64,000 nucleotides of DNA from CAVWSM01 sp963757805 (GCA_963757805.1 CAVWSM010000025.1:310001-374000); one strand, 5' to 3'; positions 9,313 through 18,939 are shown, counted from the stretch's first letter. Translations and numbers: made by a program. Notes: generated by a model not told the origin, from the sequence alone.

Positions 9313-9463
9313 CGGCGAGGTCCTTCCTGCCCAGTGAAGGTGCGACCGGGCAACAAGTCCGGTCGCACGGAACGACCTCGACGCTAGTGAGATTCGGCTG
9401 CTCGCTGCGCCAGCCATCCACAGCCTGTGGATAACCCTCGACAGGGGATGCCAATTCGCTCGC

Positions 9464-9520
9464 CGATCAAGGACGAACCCGACATTGGCCAGAGCTGCGT
9501 GCCGAACTCTTCCTTGATCG
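9464..9520. terminator. 10-bp inverted repeat after the glutamate dehydrogenase gene
   Basis: CGATCAAGGA at 9464-9473 is the exact reverse complement of TCCTTGATCG at 9511-9520, with a 37-base loop. It begins 16 bases past the stop of the glutamate dehydrogenase gene on the minus strand, so a 3'-end hairpin is likely. It also lies upstream of the WXG100 gene. There is no U-tract. Confidence 0.35.
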
Positions 9521-9535
9521 ACGCAGCCCCCAGGC

Positions 9536-12500
9536 TTACGCGGCGCCCGGCGAGCGCAGCAGGCCACGGATCACCCGCAGCCCCACCGACAACCGGGCCA
9601 AGTCGAACGCCTCACCATCCACAAGCTCGCGCAGCGTCTCGACGGCCCGACCGACCACGGCCGGCTCGGACTCCACCCAGGCCTCCACGCGCGCAGCCGC
9701 GTCGGCGCCCTCTTCGGTGCCGAGCAGGACCTGCCCGGTCAGCTGCGTGTGCAGGGAGCCGAGCTCGTCGCGCTGCGCCGCGCGTGCCATGGTCTGCCAC
9801 CGGTCGGCGCGCGGCAGTCCCATGATGCGGTCGAGCAGCCGGTCGAGCATGAGCCGCTCGCCGAGCGCGTAGTAGACCTGCGCCACCTCGTACAGATCTG
9901 TGCCCGTGGAGACCGCGGTCTCGATCATGCCGAGGCCGGCGTAGGCCGGCGACAGCACAGCGATGCGTTCGGCGAGCTCCTTCGGTACGCCGGCACCAAG
10001 CATCCGGTCGCGCCGGCTCTCGTACAACGCCAGTTCGCCCCCGGTCAGCAACCCGGGCAGCTCGGTCAGCAGCCGCGCCATCGGCGCCTCGAAGAAGCCC
10101 ACCTGCCACGCGATGTCGATCGGCGGTCGGCGGTTGACGGCGAGCCAGCGGGTGGCGCGCTCGACGACGGTGCGAGCCTGCAACCGCATCCAGGTCTGGA
10201 TTTCGGCCGGCACGACGTTGTCGAGGCGCGACACCTCCTGCCAGATCTCGTCGACTCGGTAGACCGCGTGTGCCACGGCGTAGGCCCGGAACAGATCCTC
10301 TGTCGCGCTGCCCGTCTCCATGCCGAGCCGGAACACGAATGTCGTGCCGGCGTTGTTGACGACCTCGTTGACGAGTGTCGTCGTGATGATCTCGCGGCGC
10401 AGCGGGTGTGCGTCGATCTCGGCGGGGAACCGCTCCTGCAGCGCCTGCGGGAAGTAGCCGTGCAGCTGGTCACGCAGGTACGGGTCGTCGGGCAGGCTCG
10501 TGCTGATTACCTCGTCGAAGAGTCTGTTCTTGGTGTAGGCCAGGATCACCGCCAGCTCCGGTGCGGTGAGCCCGCCGCCTGCGGCTTGCCGGTCGGCGAA
10601 CTGCTGCTCGGTCGGCAGGAACTCCAGTCGTCGATCGAGCACGCCGGCGGTCTCCATGGCGCGTACGTACGACCGGTGCACGTGCAGCAGGCTCGGCGCC
10701 TGCGTGACCGCGGCGGCAATCGCGACGTTCTGCCCGCGGTTGTTGGCTAGCACCAGGTCGGCGACCTCGTCCGTCATCAGCGCGAGCAGCTCGTTTCGCT
10801 GCTTGGTGGTGAGGTCGCCCGCACGAACAACACCCTCGAGCAGGATCTTGATGTTGACCTCGTGGTCGGAGGTGTCGACGCCAGCAGAGTTGTCGATCGC
10901 GTCGGTGTTGATGCGTCCGCCCTGCAGGGCGTACTCGATGCGGCCGAGCTGGGTGAAGCCCAGGTTGCCGCCCTCCCCCACGGCCCGCGCCCGCAGCTCG
11001 GCACCGTCGATGCGTACGGCGTCGTTGGCCTTGTCGCCGGCGTCGGCCTGCGACTCGGTGGAGGCCTTGACGTAGGTGCCGATCCCGCCGTTCCAGAGCA
11101 GGTCGACGGGGGCTCTGAGGATCGCGCGGATCAGCTCGGGCGGGGTCATGAAGTTGACCTCTGCGTCGATGCCGAGCACCTCGCGCACCTGCCGGGTGAT
11201 CGCGATCTTCTTCGCCGAGCGCGGGTAGATGCCGCCGCCCTCGGAGAGCAGGGCCGGGTCATAGTCGGCCCACGATGACCGGGGCAGCTCGAACAGCCGC
11301 CGGCGCTCCTCGAAGGACGAAGCCGCGTCCGGAGTCGGATCGAGGAAGATGTGCCGATGGTCGAAGGCGGCCACCAGTCGAATGTGCTCGGAGAGCAGCA
11401 TGCCGTTGCCGAATACGTCGCCGGACATGTCACCGATGCCGACGACCGTGAAGTCCTCGGTCTGGCTGTCGCGGCCCATCTCCCTGAAGTGCCGCTTGAC
11501 CGACTCCCACGCGCCGCGCGCGGTGATGCCCATCGCCTTGTGGTCATAGCCGGCCGAGCCGCCGGACGCGAAGGCGTCGCCGAGCCAGAAGCCGTACTGG
11601 ATGGACAGCTCGTTGGCGATGTCGGAGAACGTTGCGGTGCCCTTGTCGGCCGCGACGACGAGGTACGGATCGTCGCTGTCATGTCGTACGACCAACTGCG
11701 GCGGCGCGATCGCGCCATCCGGCAGCCGGTTGTCCGTGAGGTCGAGCAGCCCGCGGATGAACGTGCGGTAGCACTCGATGCCAGCGGCCAGCCAGGCCTC
11801 TCGGTCGGCGCCGGGGTCGGGCAGTGCCTTGCCGATGAACCCGCCCTTGGCGCCGACGGGCACGATCACGGCGTTCTTGACTGCTTGCGCCTTGACCAGC
11901 CCGAGGACCTCGGTGCGGAAGTCCTCCCGGCGGTCGGACCAGCGCAGCCCACCACGGGCGACCGGGCCGAACCGTAGGTGCACGCCCTCGACAGCCGGTG
12001 AGTAGACCCAGACCTCGAACCGCGGTTTCGGCTGCGGCAGGTCGGGCACCAACTGCGAGTCGAACTTGAACGAGAGGTACGGCTTGGGCTCGCCAGCCGC
12101 ATCGGGCTGGAAGTAGTTGGTGCGCAAGGTCGCGAGCACACTGCCATGGAATGCGCGCAGGATGCGGTCCTGGTCGAGACTTGCGACCTCGTCGAGCGCC
12201 GACTCGATGCGCGCACTGATGTCCTTGACGGCGGCCAGCCTGGCCTCGTGGTCATCACCGAACCGCTCGGGGTCGAACCGCGTCTCGAACAGCTCGATCA
12301 GCAGCTGCGCGATGCCGCGGTGGGTGACGAGCGACTCCTGCAAGTAGGCCTGCGAGAACGGGATACCGGTCTGCCGCAGGTAGCGCGCGTAGGCGCGGAG
12401 TACGACAACCTGTCGCCAAGTGAGGCCGGCCGCCAGGACGAGCGCGTTGAACCCGTCGTTCTCCGCCCCGCCGAACCACGTGGCCAGCAACGCGTCCTGG

Positions 12501-14434
12501 AACCGCTCCTTGCCGTCTCGCTCTGCGCGGGCGTCAACCTCCCTGCCCTGGCCGTCATAGCGAAGCCCGAAGTCGTAGATGTAGGCGGTGCCGTTGCCGG
12601 CGCGCTCGAGCTCGTAGGGACGCTCGTCGACGACCTCGACACCCATGCGCGACAGCAGCGGCAGCACAGTGGTGAGCGACACCGGCGGCCCAGTGCGGTA
12701 GATCTTCAGCCGGCGCTCGTCGGGGCCGCCGCCGATCGGCCGGTAGAGGTTGAGTGCGAGGCCGTCACCGTCGGGCAGCTCCTCGAGCCGCCGCAGGTCG
12801 GCGACGGCGATGCGGGCCGGGAAGTCCTCCTTGAACGCCTCCGGGAACGCCCGCCCGTACCGTCGCATGAGCCGCGCGGCTTCCTCCTCGCCGACCTGGT
12901 CGGCCAGGGTGTCGGCGAAGTCGTCGGCCCACGCACGGGTCGCCGTGGTCAGCTCCCGCTCGAGCTGAGCCTCGTCGATCTCCGGCAGCTTGGCGCCAGA
13001 TGCGAAGCGGATGACGAAGTGCAGGCGGGCCAGCACCGACTCGCCGACGAGTGCCGTGTAGTCGATGCTCTTCCCACCGGTCGCCTTGAGCAGGATGTCC
13101 TGGATCCGCAGCCGCGCCGCGGTGTCGTAGCGATCCCGCGGCAGGTAGACGAGGCAGGAAAGGTAGCGGCCATAGGGGTCCTGCCGCACGAACAGCCGCA
13201 GCTGCCTGCGCTCCTGCAGGTGCAGCACGGCTTCGGCCGTGCGCACGAGCTCATCGACAGGTGTGTGGAACAGCTCGTCGCGCGGATAGGTCTCCAGGAT
13301 CTGCAGCAGATCCTTCCCGCTGTGACTGCTGGGCGCGAAGCCCGAATCATCGAGCACCGCTCGTGCCTTGGACCGCAGCACCGGGATGCGCATCACGCTC
13401 TCGGTGTAGGCCGCCGCGGTGAACAGACCGAGGAAGCGGCGTTCGCCGATCACCTCGCCGTGCTCGTCGAACACCTTGACGCCGACGTAGTCGAGAAACG
13501 CCGGGCGGTGCACCGTGGCGCGCGAGTTGGCCTTGGTCAGCACGAGAAGGGTCTTCTCCCGCGCCTTGGCACGCACTGTCGGTGGGAGCTTGCCGAAGGA
13601 CCCGGACAAACCTTGGTCGGTGCGCAGGATGCCGAGGCCGGTGCCGGTCACAGCGCGCAGGACGTCTTCGCCGTCGACGGTGTCGAGGACGTACTCGCGG
13701 TAGCCGAGGAACGTGAAGTGATCGTCGGCTAGCCAGCGCAGCAGCTCGACGGCCTCGTCGTGCTCTTCGTCAGGGACGGGCAGCTCTTCGGAAGCGAGCG
13801 TGTCGGCGACCGACCGTGCCCGCTCCCGCATCTTGTCCCAGTCCTCGACGGCTTCCTGCACGTCACGCAGCACGGCGCGCAACCGCTCCTCGATGGCGCG
13901 CAGGTCGTCAGCGTTGGTCTCGCGGTCGATCTCGATGTGCATCCAGGACTCGACGATGCAGTCGGGTCGATCGGCTCCCGCCCGCTCCGACTCGGCGACC
14001 TCGCTCACCTCGAGCAGCTCGCCGGTGACGTCACGGCGGACGACCAGCTGCGGGTGTACGACGAGATGGATCGGACGGTCCTCGGCGGAGAGCGCCATCG
14101 TCACCGAGTCGACGAGGAACGGCATGTCGTCGGTGACGATCTCGACAACCGTGTGGCCGGCCGACCAACCGTGCTCCTCCAGGTTGGGCGTGAACACTCG
14201 GACGTTGGCAGTGCCCTGCGGTCGCCGCTGGGCCAGCTGCCGATGTGACAGCGCCGCCCCGACGATGTCGACCGGGTCACGGTCGACGAGGTCCTCGGGG
14301 GGCACGTGGCGGTAGTAGTTGCGGAGGAACGGCTCCAGGTCGAGCGGCGCTCCGCCGTCGGTGCGGTCTACGACTTCCGCGGCTCGAGCCAGCAACTCTG
14401 CCTTCGCGTCGTCCAGCCGGTTGTGCATTGTCAT
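9536..14434 (-). CDS. gdh: NAD-specific glutamate dehydrogenase, large (180 kDa) type
   Basis: 1632 residues, the usual length of the large L_180 NAD-GDH class known from Streptomyces. I chose the ATG at 14434 because the conserved part begins there (MTMHNRLDDAKAEL); an in-frame start at 14473 would add 13 residues. The long N-terminal regulatory region is followed by the catalytic core, with GGLRWSDRREDFRTEVLGL, then KGGFIGK around residue 860 (the substrate-binding lysine region) and a NAD-binding part with GIGDMSGDVFGNGMLLS. The enzyme oxidatively deaminates glutamate to 2-oxoglutarate and ammonium in the cytoplasm. It lies divergent from the DUF2505 gene. Together with P5C dehydrogenase 1.4 kb away it could serve proline/glutamate catabolism (inference). 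Confidence 0.93.
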   Translation of the reverse strand: MTMHNRLDDAKAELLARAAEVVDRTDGGAPLDLEPFLRNYYRHVPPEDLVDRDPVDIVGAALSHRQLAQRRPQGTANVRVFTPNLEEHGWSAGHTVVEIVTDDMPFLVDSVTMALSAEDRPIHLVVHPQLVVRRDVTGELLEVSEVAESERAGADRPDCIVESWMHIEIDRETNADDLRAIEERLRAVLRDVQEAVEDWDKMRERARSVADTLASEELPVPDEEHDEAVELLRWLADDHFTFLGYREYVLDTVDGEDVLRAVTGTGLGILRTDQGLSGSFGKLPPTVRAKAREKTLLVLTKANSRATVHRPAFLDYVGVKVFDEHGEVIGERRFLGLFTAAAYTESVMRIPVLRSKARAVLDDSGFAPSSHSGKDLLQILETYPRDELFHTPVDELVRTAEAVLHLQERRQLRLFVRQDPYGRYLSCLVYLPRDRYDTAARLRIQDILLKATGGKSIDYTALVGESVLARLHFVIRFASGAKLPEIDEAQLERELTTATRAWADDFADTLADQVGEEEAARLMRRYGRAFPEAFKEDFPARIAVADLRRLEELPDGDGLALNLYRPIGGGPDERRLKIYRTGPPVSLTTVLPLLSRMGVEVVDERPYELERAGNGTAYIYDFGLRYDGQGREVDARAERDGKERFQDALLATWFGGAENDGFNALVLAAGLTWRQVVVLRAYARYLRQTGIPFSQAYLQESLVTHRGIAQLLIELFETRFDPERFGDDHEARLAAVKDISARIESALDEVASLDQDRILRAFHGSVLATLRTNYFQPDAAGEPKPYLSFKFDSQLVPDLPQPKPRFEVWVYSPAVEGVHLRFGPVARGGLRWSDRREDFRTEVLGLVKAQAVKNAVIVPVGAKGGFIGKALPDPGADREAWLAAGIECYRTFIRGLLDLTDNRLPDGAIAPPQLVVRHDSDDPYLVVAADKGTATFSDIANELSIQYGFWLGDAFASGGSAGYDHKAMGITARGAWESVKRHFREMGRDSQTEDFTVVGIGDMSGDVFGNGMLLSEHIRLVAAFDHRHIFLDPTPDAASSFEERRRLFELPRSSWADYDPALLSEGGGIYPRSAKKIAITRQVREVLGIDAEVNFMTPPELIRAILRAPVDLLWNGGIGTYVKASTESQADAGDKANDAVRIDGAELRARAVGEGGNLGFTQLGRIEYALQGGRINTDAIDNSAGVDTSDHEVNIKILLEGVVRAGDLTTKQRNELLALMTDEVADLVLANNRGQNVAIAAAVTQAPSLLHVHRSYVRAMETAGVLDRRLEFLPTEQQFADRQAAGGGLTAPELAVILAYTKNRLFDEVISTSLPDDPYLRDQLHGYFPQALQERFPAEIDAHPLRREIITTTLVNEVVNNAGTTFVFRLGMETGSATEDLFRAYAVAHAVYRVDEIWQEVSRLDNVVPAEIQTWMRLQARTVVERATRWLAVNRRPPIDIAWQVGFFEAPMARLLTELPGLLTGGELALYESRRDRMLGAGVPKELAERIAVLSPAYAGLGMIETAVSTGTDLYEVAQVYYALGERLMLDRLLDRIMGLPRADRWQTMARAAQRDELGSLHTQLTGQVLLGTEEGADAAARVEAWVESEPAVVGRAVETLRELVDGEAFDLARLSVGLRVIRGLLRSPGAA

Positions 14435-14536
14435 CCCCGGTGGGTCGGTTCCCGTACGACGTTGTACGGACACTCCGACCCTAGTCGGGATTCGTCACGG
14501 CGAGGGGTCGAGCCCCCGTCCGGCAGAATGCTCGGC

Positions 14537-15034
14537 ATGGACATGTCGACTCGCCTGTCGTACGACGCCGACCCTGCAACCGTGTTCGCGATGATCTGTG
14601 ACCCGGCGTTCCTCGCCCGCAAGGCCGAGGCCACTGGCGCGCTGTCCCACGAGGCGGCGGTGAAAGAGCTCCCCGACGGCGGCGCCGAGGTGCGGCTGAT
14701 GCGCGTGCTGCCCGCCGACCTGCCCGACCTGGTCCGGCGGTTCGTGGGCGAGACCTTGAAGCTGACGCAGACCGACACCTGGGGCCCGGCCGACGCGAGC
14801 GGCGCGCGCGAGGGCACGTTCGTGGTCGAGATCGCAGGTGCTCCGGCGTCCGTTCGCGGCCGCCTGTCGCTGACGGGCTCGGACACGTCGACGACGCAGG
14901 AGTTCGACGGCGAGATCAACGTCTCGGTGCCGTTCATCGGCGGCAAGGTCGAGAAGATGGCGAGCGACGCCCTGCTCGCCGCGGTCAAGTCGGAGGGCCG
15001 GGTCGGCCGCGACTGGCTCGCCGGGCAGCGCTAG
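14537..15034 (+). CDS. DUF2505 (START-like fold) protein
   Basis: About 165 residues from ATG 14537; ATGs at 14528 and 14543 are alternatives. The sequence starts MSTRLSYDADPATVFAMICDPAF, with a polar N-terminal strand and the family's VFAM motif, and continues with the SRPBCC-like pattern of strands ending in a helix (MASDALLAAVKSEGRVGRDWL). DUF2505 is a common actinobacterial family of unknown role, possibly ligand binding. It is divergent from the glutamate dehydrogenase gene, sharing a short regulatory region that contains CCGACCCTAGTCGG. Confidence 0.75.
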   Translation: MDMSTRLSYDADPATVFAMICDPAFLARKAEATGALSHEAAVKELPDGGAEVRLMRVLPADLPDLVRRFVGETLKLTQTDTWGPADASGAREGTFVVEIAGAPASVRGRLSLTGSDTSTTQEFDGEINVSVPFIGGKVEKMASDALLAAVKSEGRVGRDWLAGQR

Positions 15035-15089
15035 GCGTCAACGGGGACGGCTGCCGCCGCGACGAACGTGTTGTGGGCGGTGTCGATTG

Positions 15090-15620
15090 TCAGGGGTTGG
15101 TGCGGCGCAGCGGGATCGGCTGCGGCAGCGGCTCGGGGGCCGGCTCGCGGCGCGCCCGACGGGGCTGGCTCTGCGTGCTGAGGGCGTCGAGCAGCTCAAC
15201 CGGGGCCATGACCGCAGCGGCCAGCGCGCGGGCAAGATCGTCGGGCTCGAGCAGCTCCTCGGTGACCGAGCGGAGCCGGTCGGCCAGGTCCACCACCTTG
15301 TCGCCCGAGCCGAGCGTCGACTTCACCGAGATCAGGTGCTGGCGGGTCACCGGTCGGTCGGCGAGCAGCAGTGCGATCGCCTCCGCGGTGTCACCCCACT
15401 CAGTCGTGCCGCCCTTGCTGCCCAGGATCTCGGCCACTCCACTGACCACCTGGTCGGCGGCCGTCACCAGCCGCGCGGCGGTTTCACCGGAACAGTCGAG
15501 CGCGGCCAGCCGCAGCGCCACGGCGGTGACCAGCCCCGCGTCGGCCGCGCTCGTGCGCGGGTTGGCCAGCAGGTGGACGGCCTTGGCGACAAGCGGACGC
15601 GAAGGCACGGACTCGGACAT
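15090..15620 (-). CDS. Conserved hypothetical, helical
   Basis: 176 residues from the ATG at 15620, chosen over upstream in-frame starts because it has GAGAGGG upstream and begins the helical region. The protein is Ala/Leu-rich and helical (residues 8-140) with a Pro/Arg/Gln-rich C-terminal tail (REPAPEPLPQPIPLRR). There is no signal peptide, membrane segment or catalytic motif that I recognise. It follows pruA on the same strand, but a repeat element (15719-15780) lies between, so co-transcription is doubtful. No function is proposed. Confidence 0.55.
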   Translation of the reverse strand: MSESVPSRPLVAKAVHLLANPRTSAADAGLVTAVALRLAALDCSGETAARLVTAADQVVSGVAEILGSKGGTTEWGDTAEAIALLLADRPVTRQHLISVKSTLGSGDKVVDLADRLRSVTEELLEPDDLARALAAAVMAPVELLDALSTQSQPRRARREPAPEPLPQPIPLRRTNP

Positions 15621-15718
15621 GGGCGCTGACCCTCTCGGGGGTTGTTCGGCATTGCGGAGGTGGGCACAGGTTACTCGACAGATGGGCTGGTCGGCTGTCC
15701 GGCCGCAAGATCGACTAC

Positions 15719-15780
15719 GACTTGTCAGGTTGTCAGCCCGTGCGACCTGCGAAGATGCGACCCGCCAGCCTGACAACCCG
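15719..15780. repeat. Dispersed inverted-repeat element, copy A
   Basis: Begins GACTTGTCAGGTTGTCAG and ends CCTGACAAC. Inverted ends CAGGTTGTCAG and CTGACAACC can form a stem. It lies about 15 bases past the pruA stop on the minus strand. Copies B (36139-36227) and C (61617-61681) share both ends and a similar middle (GACCTG, GATGCG). See findings. Confidence 0.75.
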
Positions 15781-15797
15781 GCGATGGGCGCGCAGCG

Positions 15798-17426
15798 TCA
15801 GGCCATGTGCGGGTAGTCGTGCTGCACCGGCGGGACGAACGTCTCCTTGATGGCCCGTGTGCTCGTCCAGCGCATCAGGTTCTGCGCCGCGCCGGCCTTG
15901 TCGTTGGTGCCGCTCGCGCGACCACCGCCGAACGGCTGCTGACCGACCACGGCGCCGGTCGGCTTGTCGTTGACGTAGAAGTTGCCGGCCGCGAACCGCA
16001 ACACCTCGGTCGCCTGCGCGATGGCGCCGCGGTCCTGGGCGATGATCGAGCCCGTGAGGGCGTACTTCGCCACCGACTCCATCTGCGCCACGACACGGTC
16101 GTAGTCGCCGTCGTCATAGACGTAGACGCCGAGGATCGGCCCGAAGTACTCCGTGGTGAACACCTCGTTGGTCGGGTCGGTCGACTCCAGCACGGTCGGG
16201 CGTACGAAGTAGCCATCCGAGTCGTCATAGCTGCCGCCGGCGACCACCGTGATCGAGTCGTCAGCCTTGGCCCGATCGATGGCGGCCTTGTGCTTGGCGA
16301 ACGCCCGGTCGTCGATCACCGCGCCCATGAAGTTGCTCAGGTCTGCCGTGTCGCCCATGGTCAACGAGTCGGTCAGGGACACAAAGTCGTCGCGCATGCG
16401 GTCCCACACGCTGCGCGCGACGTAGGTGCGGGAGGCAGCCGAGCACTTCTGGCCCTGGTACTCGAACGCGCCGCGCACCAGCGCCGTACGCAAGACGTCC
16501 ACGTCGGCACTCGGGTGCGCGAGGACGAAGTCCTTGCCGCCGGTCTCTCCGACGATGCGGGGGTACGACCGATAGTCCGCGATGTTCTCGCCGACGGTGC
16601 GCCACAGCCGCTGGAAGGTCGGGGTCGAGCCGGTGAAGTGGATGCCGGCCAGGTCTGGGTGCGCGAGCGCGACCTCCGACACCGCAAGTCCGTCGCCGGT
16701 GACGAGGTTGATGACGCCCGGTGGCAGGCCGGCCGCCTCGAGCAGCCGCATGGTGTGGTGTGCGGCAAGCTGTTGGGTCGGGCTGGGCTTCCAGATCACC
16801 GTGTTGCCCATCAGCGCCGGAGCTGTCGGCAGGTTGCCGCCGATGGCGGTGAAGTTGAACGGCGTGATGGCGTAGACGAATCCTTCGAGGGGCCGGTGGT
16901 CGAGCCGGTTCCAGATGCCCGGTGAGTTGGCGATCGGCTGCTCGGCCATGATCTGCCGCGCGAAGTGGACGTTGAACCGCCAGAAGTCGATGAGCTCGCA
17001 GGCGGCGTCGATCTCGGCCTGGGCGACGGTCTTGGACTGGCCGAGCATCGTCGCCGCGTTGAGCGTCTGCCGCCACGGGCCGGCCAGCAGCTCGGCCGCC
17101 TTGAGGAACACCGCCGCGCGGTCGTCGAACGACAGCGCGCGCCAGGCAGGTGCCGCTTCGTGCGCCGCGGCTATCGCGGCCCGCGCGTCGTCCTGCGTGG
17201 CATTGCGCATGGTGCCGAGCACGTGCTGGTGGTCGTGCGGGGCGACGACGTCGATCTCCTCGCCGCCGCCGAGCTTGGCGTCGCCGCCGATCGTCATGGT
17301 GAGCTCGGCGCGCTCGCTGCCGAGCTCCGCCAGCCGCTGCTCCACCTGGGCACGCTCGGGGCTGCCGGGTGCGTACGCCAGCACGGGATCGTTGACCGGC
17401 TCCGGGACCTGAGTGACCGCATCCAT
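15798..17426 (-). CDS. pruA: L-glutamate gamma-semialdehyde (P5C) dehydrogenase
   Basis: 542 residues, the normal length of the monofunctional P5C dehydrogenase (ALDH4 type). Visible features are the aldehyde dehydrogenase core with ITPFNFTAIGGNLPTAPALM, the general-base segment GETGGKDFVLAHP (Glu about 293), the catalytic cysteine in GQKCSAASR (about 327), and PFGGGRASGTNDKAG near the end. It oxidises glutamate semialdehyde to glutamate with NAD+, the second step of proline breakdown. No proline dehydrogenase gene is nearby. The large glutamate dehydrogenase lies on the same strand downstream. It starts 12 bases after the stop of the DUF6912 gene and probably belongs to that transcript. Confidence 0.93.
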   Translation of the reverse strand: MDAVTQVPEPVNDPVLAYAPGSPERAQVEQRLAELGSERAELTMTIGGDAKLGGGEEIDVVAPHDHQHVLGTMRNATQDDARAAIAAAHEAAPAWRALSFDDRAAVFLKAAELLAGPWRQTLNAATMLGQSKTVAQAEIDAACELIDFWRFNVHFARQIMAEQPIANSPGIWNRLDHRPLEGFVYAITPFNFTAIGGNLPTAPALMGNTVIWKPSPTQQLAAHHTMRLLEAAGLPPGVINLVTGDGLAVSEVALAHPDLAGIHFTGSTPTFQRLWRTVGENIADYRSYPRIVGETGGKDFVLAHPSADVDVLRTALVRGAFEYQGQKCSAASRTYVARSVWDRMRDDFVSLTDSLTMGDTADLSNFMGAVIDDRAFAKHKAAIDRAKADDSITVVAGGSYDDSDGYFVRPTVLESTDPTNEVFTTEYFGPILGVYVYDDGDYDRVVAQMESVAKYALTGSIIAQDRGAIAQATEVLRFAAGNFYVNDKPTGAVVGQQPFGGGRASGTNDKAGAAQNLMRWTSTRAIKETFVPPVQHDYPHMA

Positions 17427-17437
17427 GCCGACACAGG

Positions 17438-17950
17438 TTAGTCAGGGTCGGCGGCTCCGAAACCGGCGAGCAGGTCGGGCAGCTCCTGGGTGGCATACCA
17501 GAGCAGCTCGAAGCCCTCGGCCTCGTCCACGGTGAACTCCGCGTCGTCGTCGCCGGCATCTGCAGCGGGAAGAGCGGCCACTGCTGCGCGTACGACCTCC
17601 TCCGCCTCCGGCTCGTCGATGTGGATCGAGGCAACGCGGTCGAGCGCGACCGGTGCCGTGAGCCGTACGGCGGCGACTCCGAGACCGGAGTCGGGTGTGG
17701 CGGCGGCGTCAGGCACGTCGGCGGCGACGACCACGCGGCGCGGCGGTGCGGTCGGGTCGGCCGCGAGCAGGGCCAGGCTGGCGCGGGCGGCATCGGCGGC
17801 GGCGGCGTACTCGAGCTCCTCGAGATCTCCTTCCAGGTAGGCCTCCCGCAGGGTCGGGGTCACGGCGTAGGCCACGTCGATGTCGGCCAGTCCGCCCTCG
17901 CGGCTGAGCATGCGCAGCAGTGGCACAGTCGCGGGGAGGTAGACGCGCAT
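17438..17950 (-). CDS. DUF6912-type actinobacterial protein
   Basis: 170 residues beginning MRVYLPATVPLLRML, then AYAVTPTLREAY, the conserved start of a small actinobacterial family (I place it in DUF6912 from memory). Most of the protein is Ala/Val-rich with an acidic stretch (AADAGDDDAEF) and a helical C-terminus (ELLWYATQELPDLLAGF). No catalytic motif was recognised. Its start overlaps the patatin stop by one base (TGATG) and pruA follows 12 bases later, so a patatin-DUF6912-pruA transcript is likely. Confidence 0.7.
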   Translation of the reverse strand: MRVYLPATVPLLRMLSREGGLADIDVAYAVTPTLREAYLEGDLEELEYAAAADAARASLALLAADPTAPPRRVVVAADVPDAAATPDSGLGVAAVRLTAPVALDRVASIHIDEPEAEEVVRAAVAALPAADAGDDDAEFTVDEAEGFELLWYATQELPDLLAGFGAADPD

Positions 17951-18939
17951 CAGCCGACCCCGGCCCGCGCGAGGCTGCGGTCGAGCGCAGCCCGTTGAGT
18001 GGCGCGCGCCGTCTCCAGGACCTCGAGCCGTCGGCTGAAGTCCATCGCGTTGGTACCGAACGCCCGCAGGTCGTCGGGGCCGGGTCCGAGGACCGTGACG
18101 CGTACGCCCTCGGCGCGCAGCTTGTCGGTCTCGCGGAGCATCCGCCGGGTCGAGGCGAAACGCCAGCGGCGTTCCAGCCGGCCGATGGCCGACCGCGGCT
18201 CATCGCTGCCGAAGGCGATCATCGGCGCCACGATGAGCACCTCGTCGAGGCCGAGGCCGGCCATGAGGTCCGCGGAGGTCACCGAGCAGACGCCGCCGTC
18301 GACGTAGCGATGCCCGTTGTGCTCGATGGGGGCAAACCAGCCGGGGATGGCGCACGAGGCCATGACCGCCCGCGGGAGCGGCAGCCGCGGAGATCCCGGC
18401 CGGCCGACCGGCACCCGGCGACCGGAGGTGTAGTCGAGCGTCACGATGGTCAAGCCCGGGTGCGGCGACCAGCCGTCGGGCGCGGTGACTGCCTCGACGA
18501 GCGTGCCGACGGCGGTGAGCGACCCCCTGCCCTCCGGCGCGAGTCCGGCGAGGACTGTCGCCGGAGGCATGCGTCGGATGCGGCGCACGTTGCGTACGAG
18601 CATCGCGCCGCCGCCGAGCCGGGCGGCCGGACGGCCGGGCATCGCTGGTCCGGTGGCGGTGTCGTAGTCCCACTCGTGGCCGGCCAGCGGTCCGTCGCCG
18701 AAGCTGGCACCACGCTGATGGCCGAGCAGCTCGCGAATCGACACGCCGCCGCCGAACAGCGCGGCCAGCACGGCACCGGCGGAGGTGCCCAGGATCTGGT
18801 CGACCTCGCGCAGGTCGAGGTCACGCGCCTCCTCGAGAGCGGACAGCGCCCCGATCGTCCACGCGGCACCGAGAACCCCTCCGGCACCAAGCACAAGGCC
18901 GCGCCGCGGGGTTCGCTGAGCCCGGCCTCGTCGAGTCAC
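17950..18939 (-). CDS. Patatin-like phospholipase family protein
   Basis: 329 residues from the GTG at 18939. Patatin features are the oxyanion-hole motif GAGGVLGAAW near residue 20, the nucleophile elbow GTSAG (with ILGTSAGAVLAALF) and the catalytic Asp motif DGGVCS (RYVDGGV), as in RssA-type lipid acyl hydrolases. The family cleaves ester bonds in phospholipids; the substrate here is unknown. There is no signal peptide, so a cytoplasmic location is likely. It is divergent from the cupredoxin-like lipoprotein gene and overlaps the DUF6912 gene by one base. Confidence 0.85.
   Translation of the reverse strand: MTRRGRAQRTPRRGLVLGAGGVLGAAWTIGALSALEEARDLDLREVDQILGTSAGAVLAALFGGGVSIRELLGHQRGASFGDGPLAGHEWDYDTATGPAMPGRPAARLGGGAMLVRNVRRIRRMPPATVLAGLAPEGRGSLTAVGTLVEAVTAPDGWSPHPGLTIVTLDYTSGRRVPVGRPGSPRLPLPRAVMASCAIPGWFAPIEHNGHRYVDGGVCSVTSADLMAGLGLDEVLIVAPMIAFGSDEPRSAIGRLERRWRFASTRRMLRETDKLRAEGVRVTVLGPGPDDLRAFGTNAMDFSRRLEVLETARATQRAALDRSLARAGVG

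Noticed and set aside
9426..9434. TGTGGATAA, a perfect DnaA-box match, also at 24688-24696
   Set aside because: Single isolated copies with no cluster, dnaA or dnaN nearby; not an origin.
12146..13732. Long open frame (528 codons) antisense to the glutamate dehydrogenase gene
   Set aside because: Low-complexity Arg/Val/Asp sequence typical of a high-GC shadow frame; the sense protein is clearly conserved.
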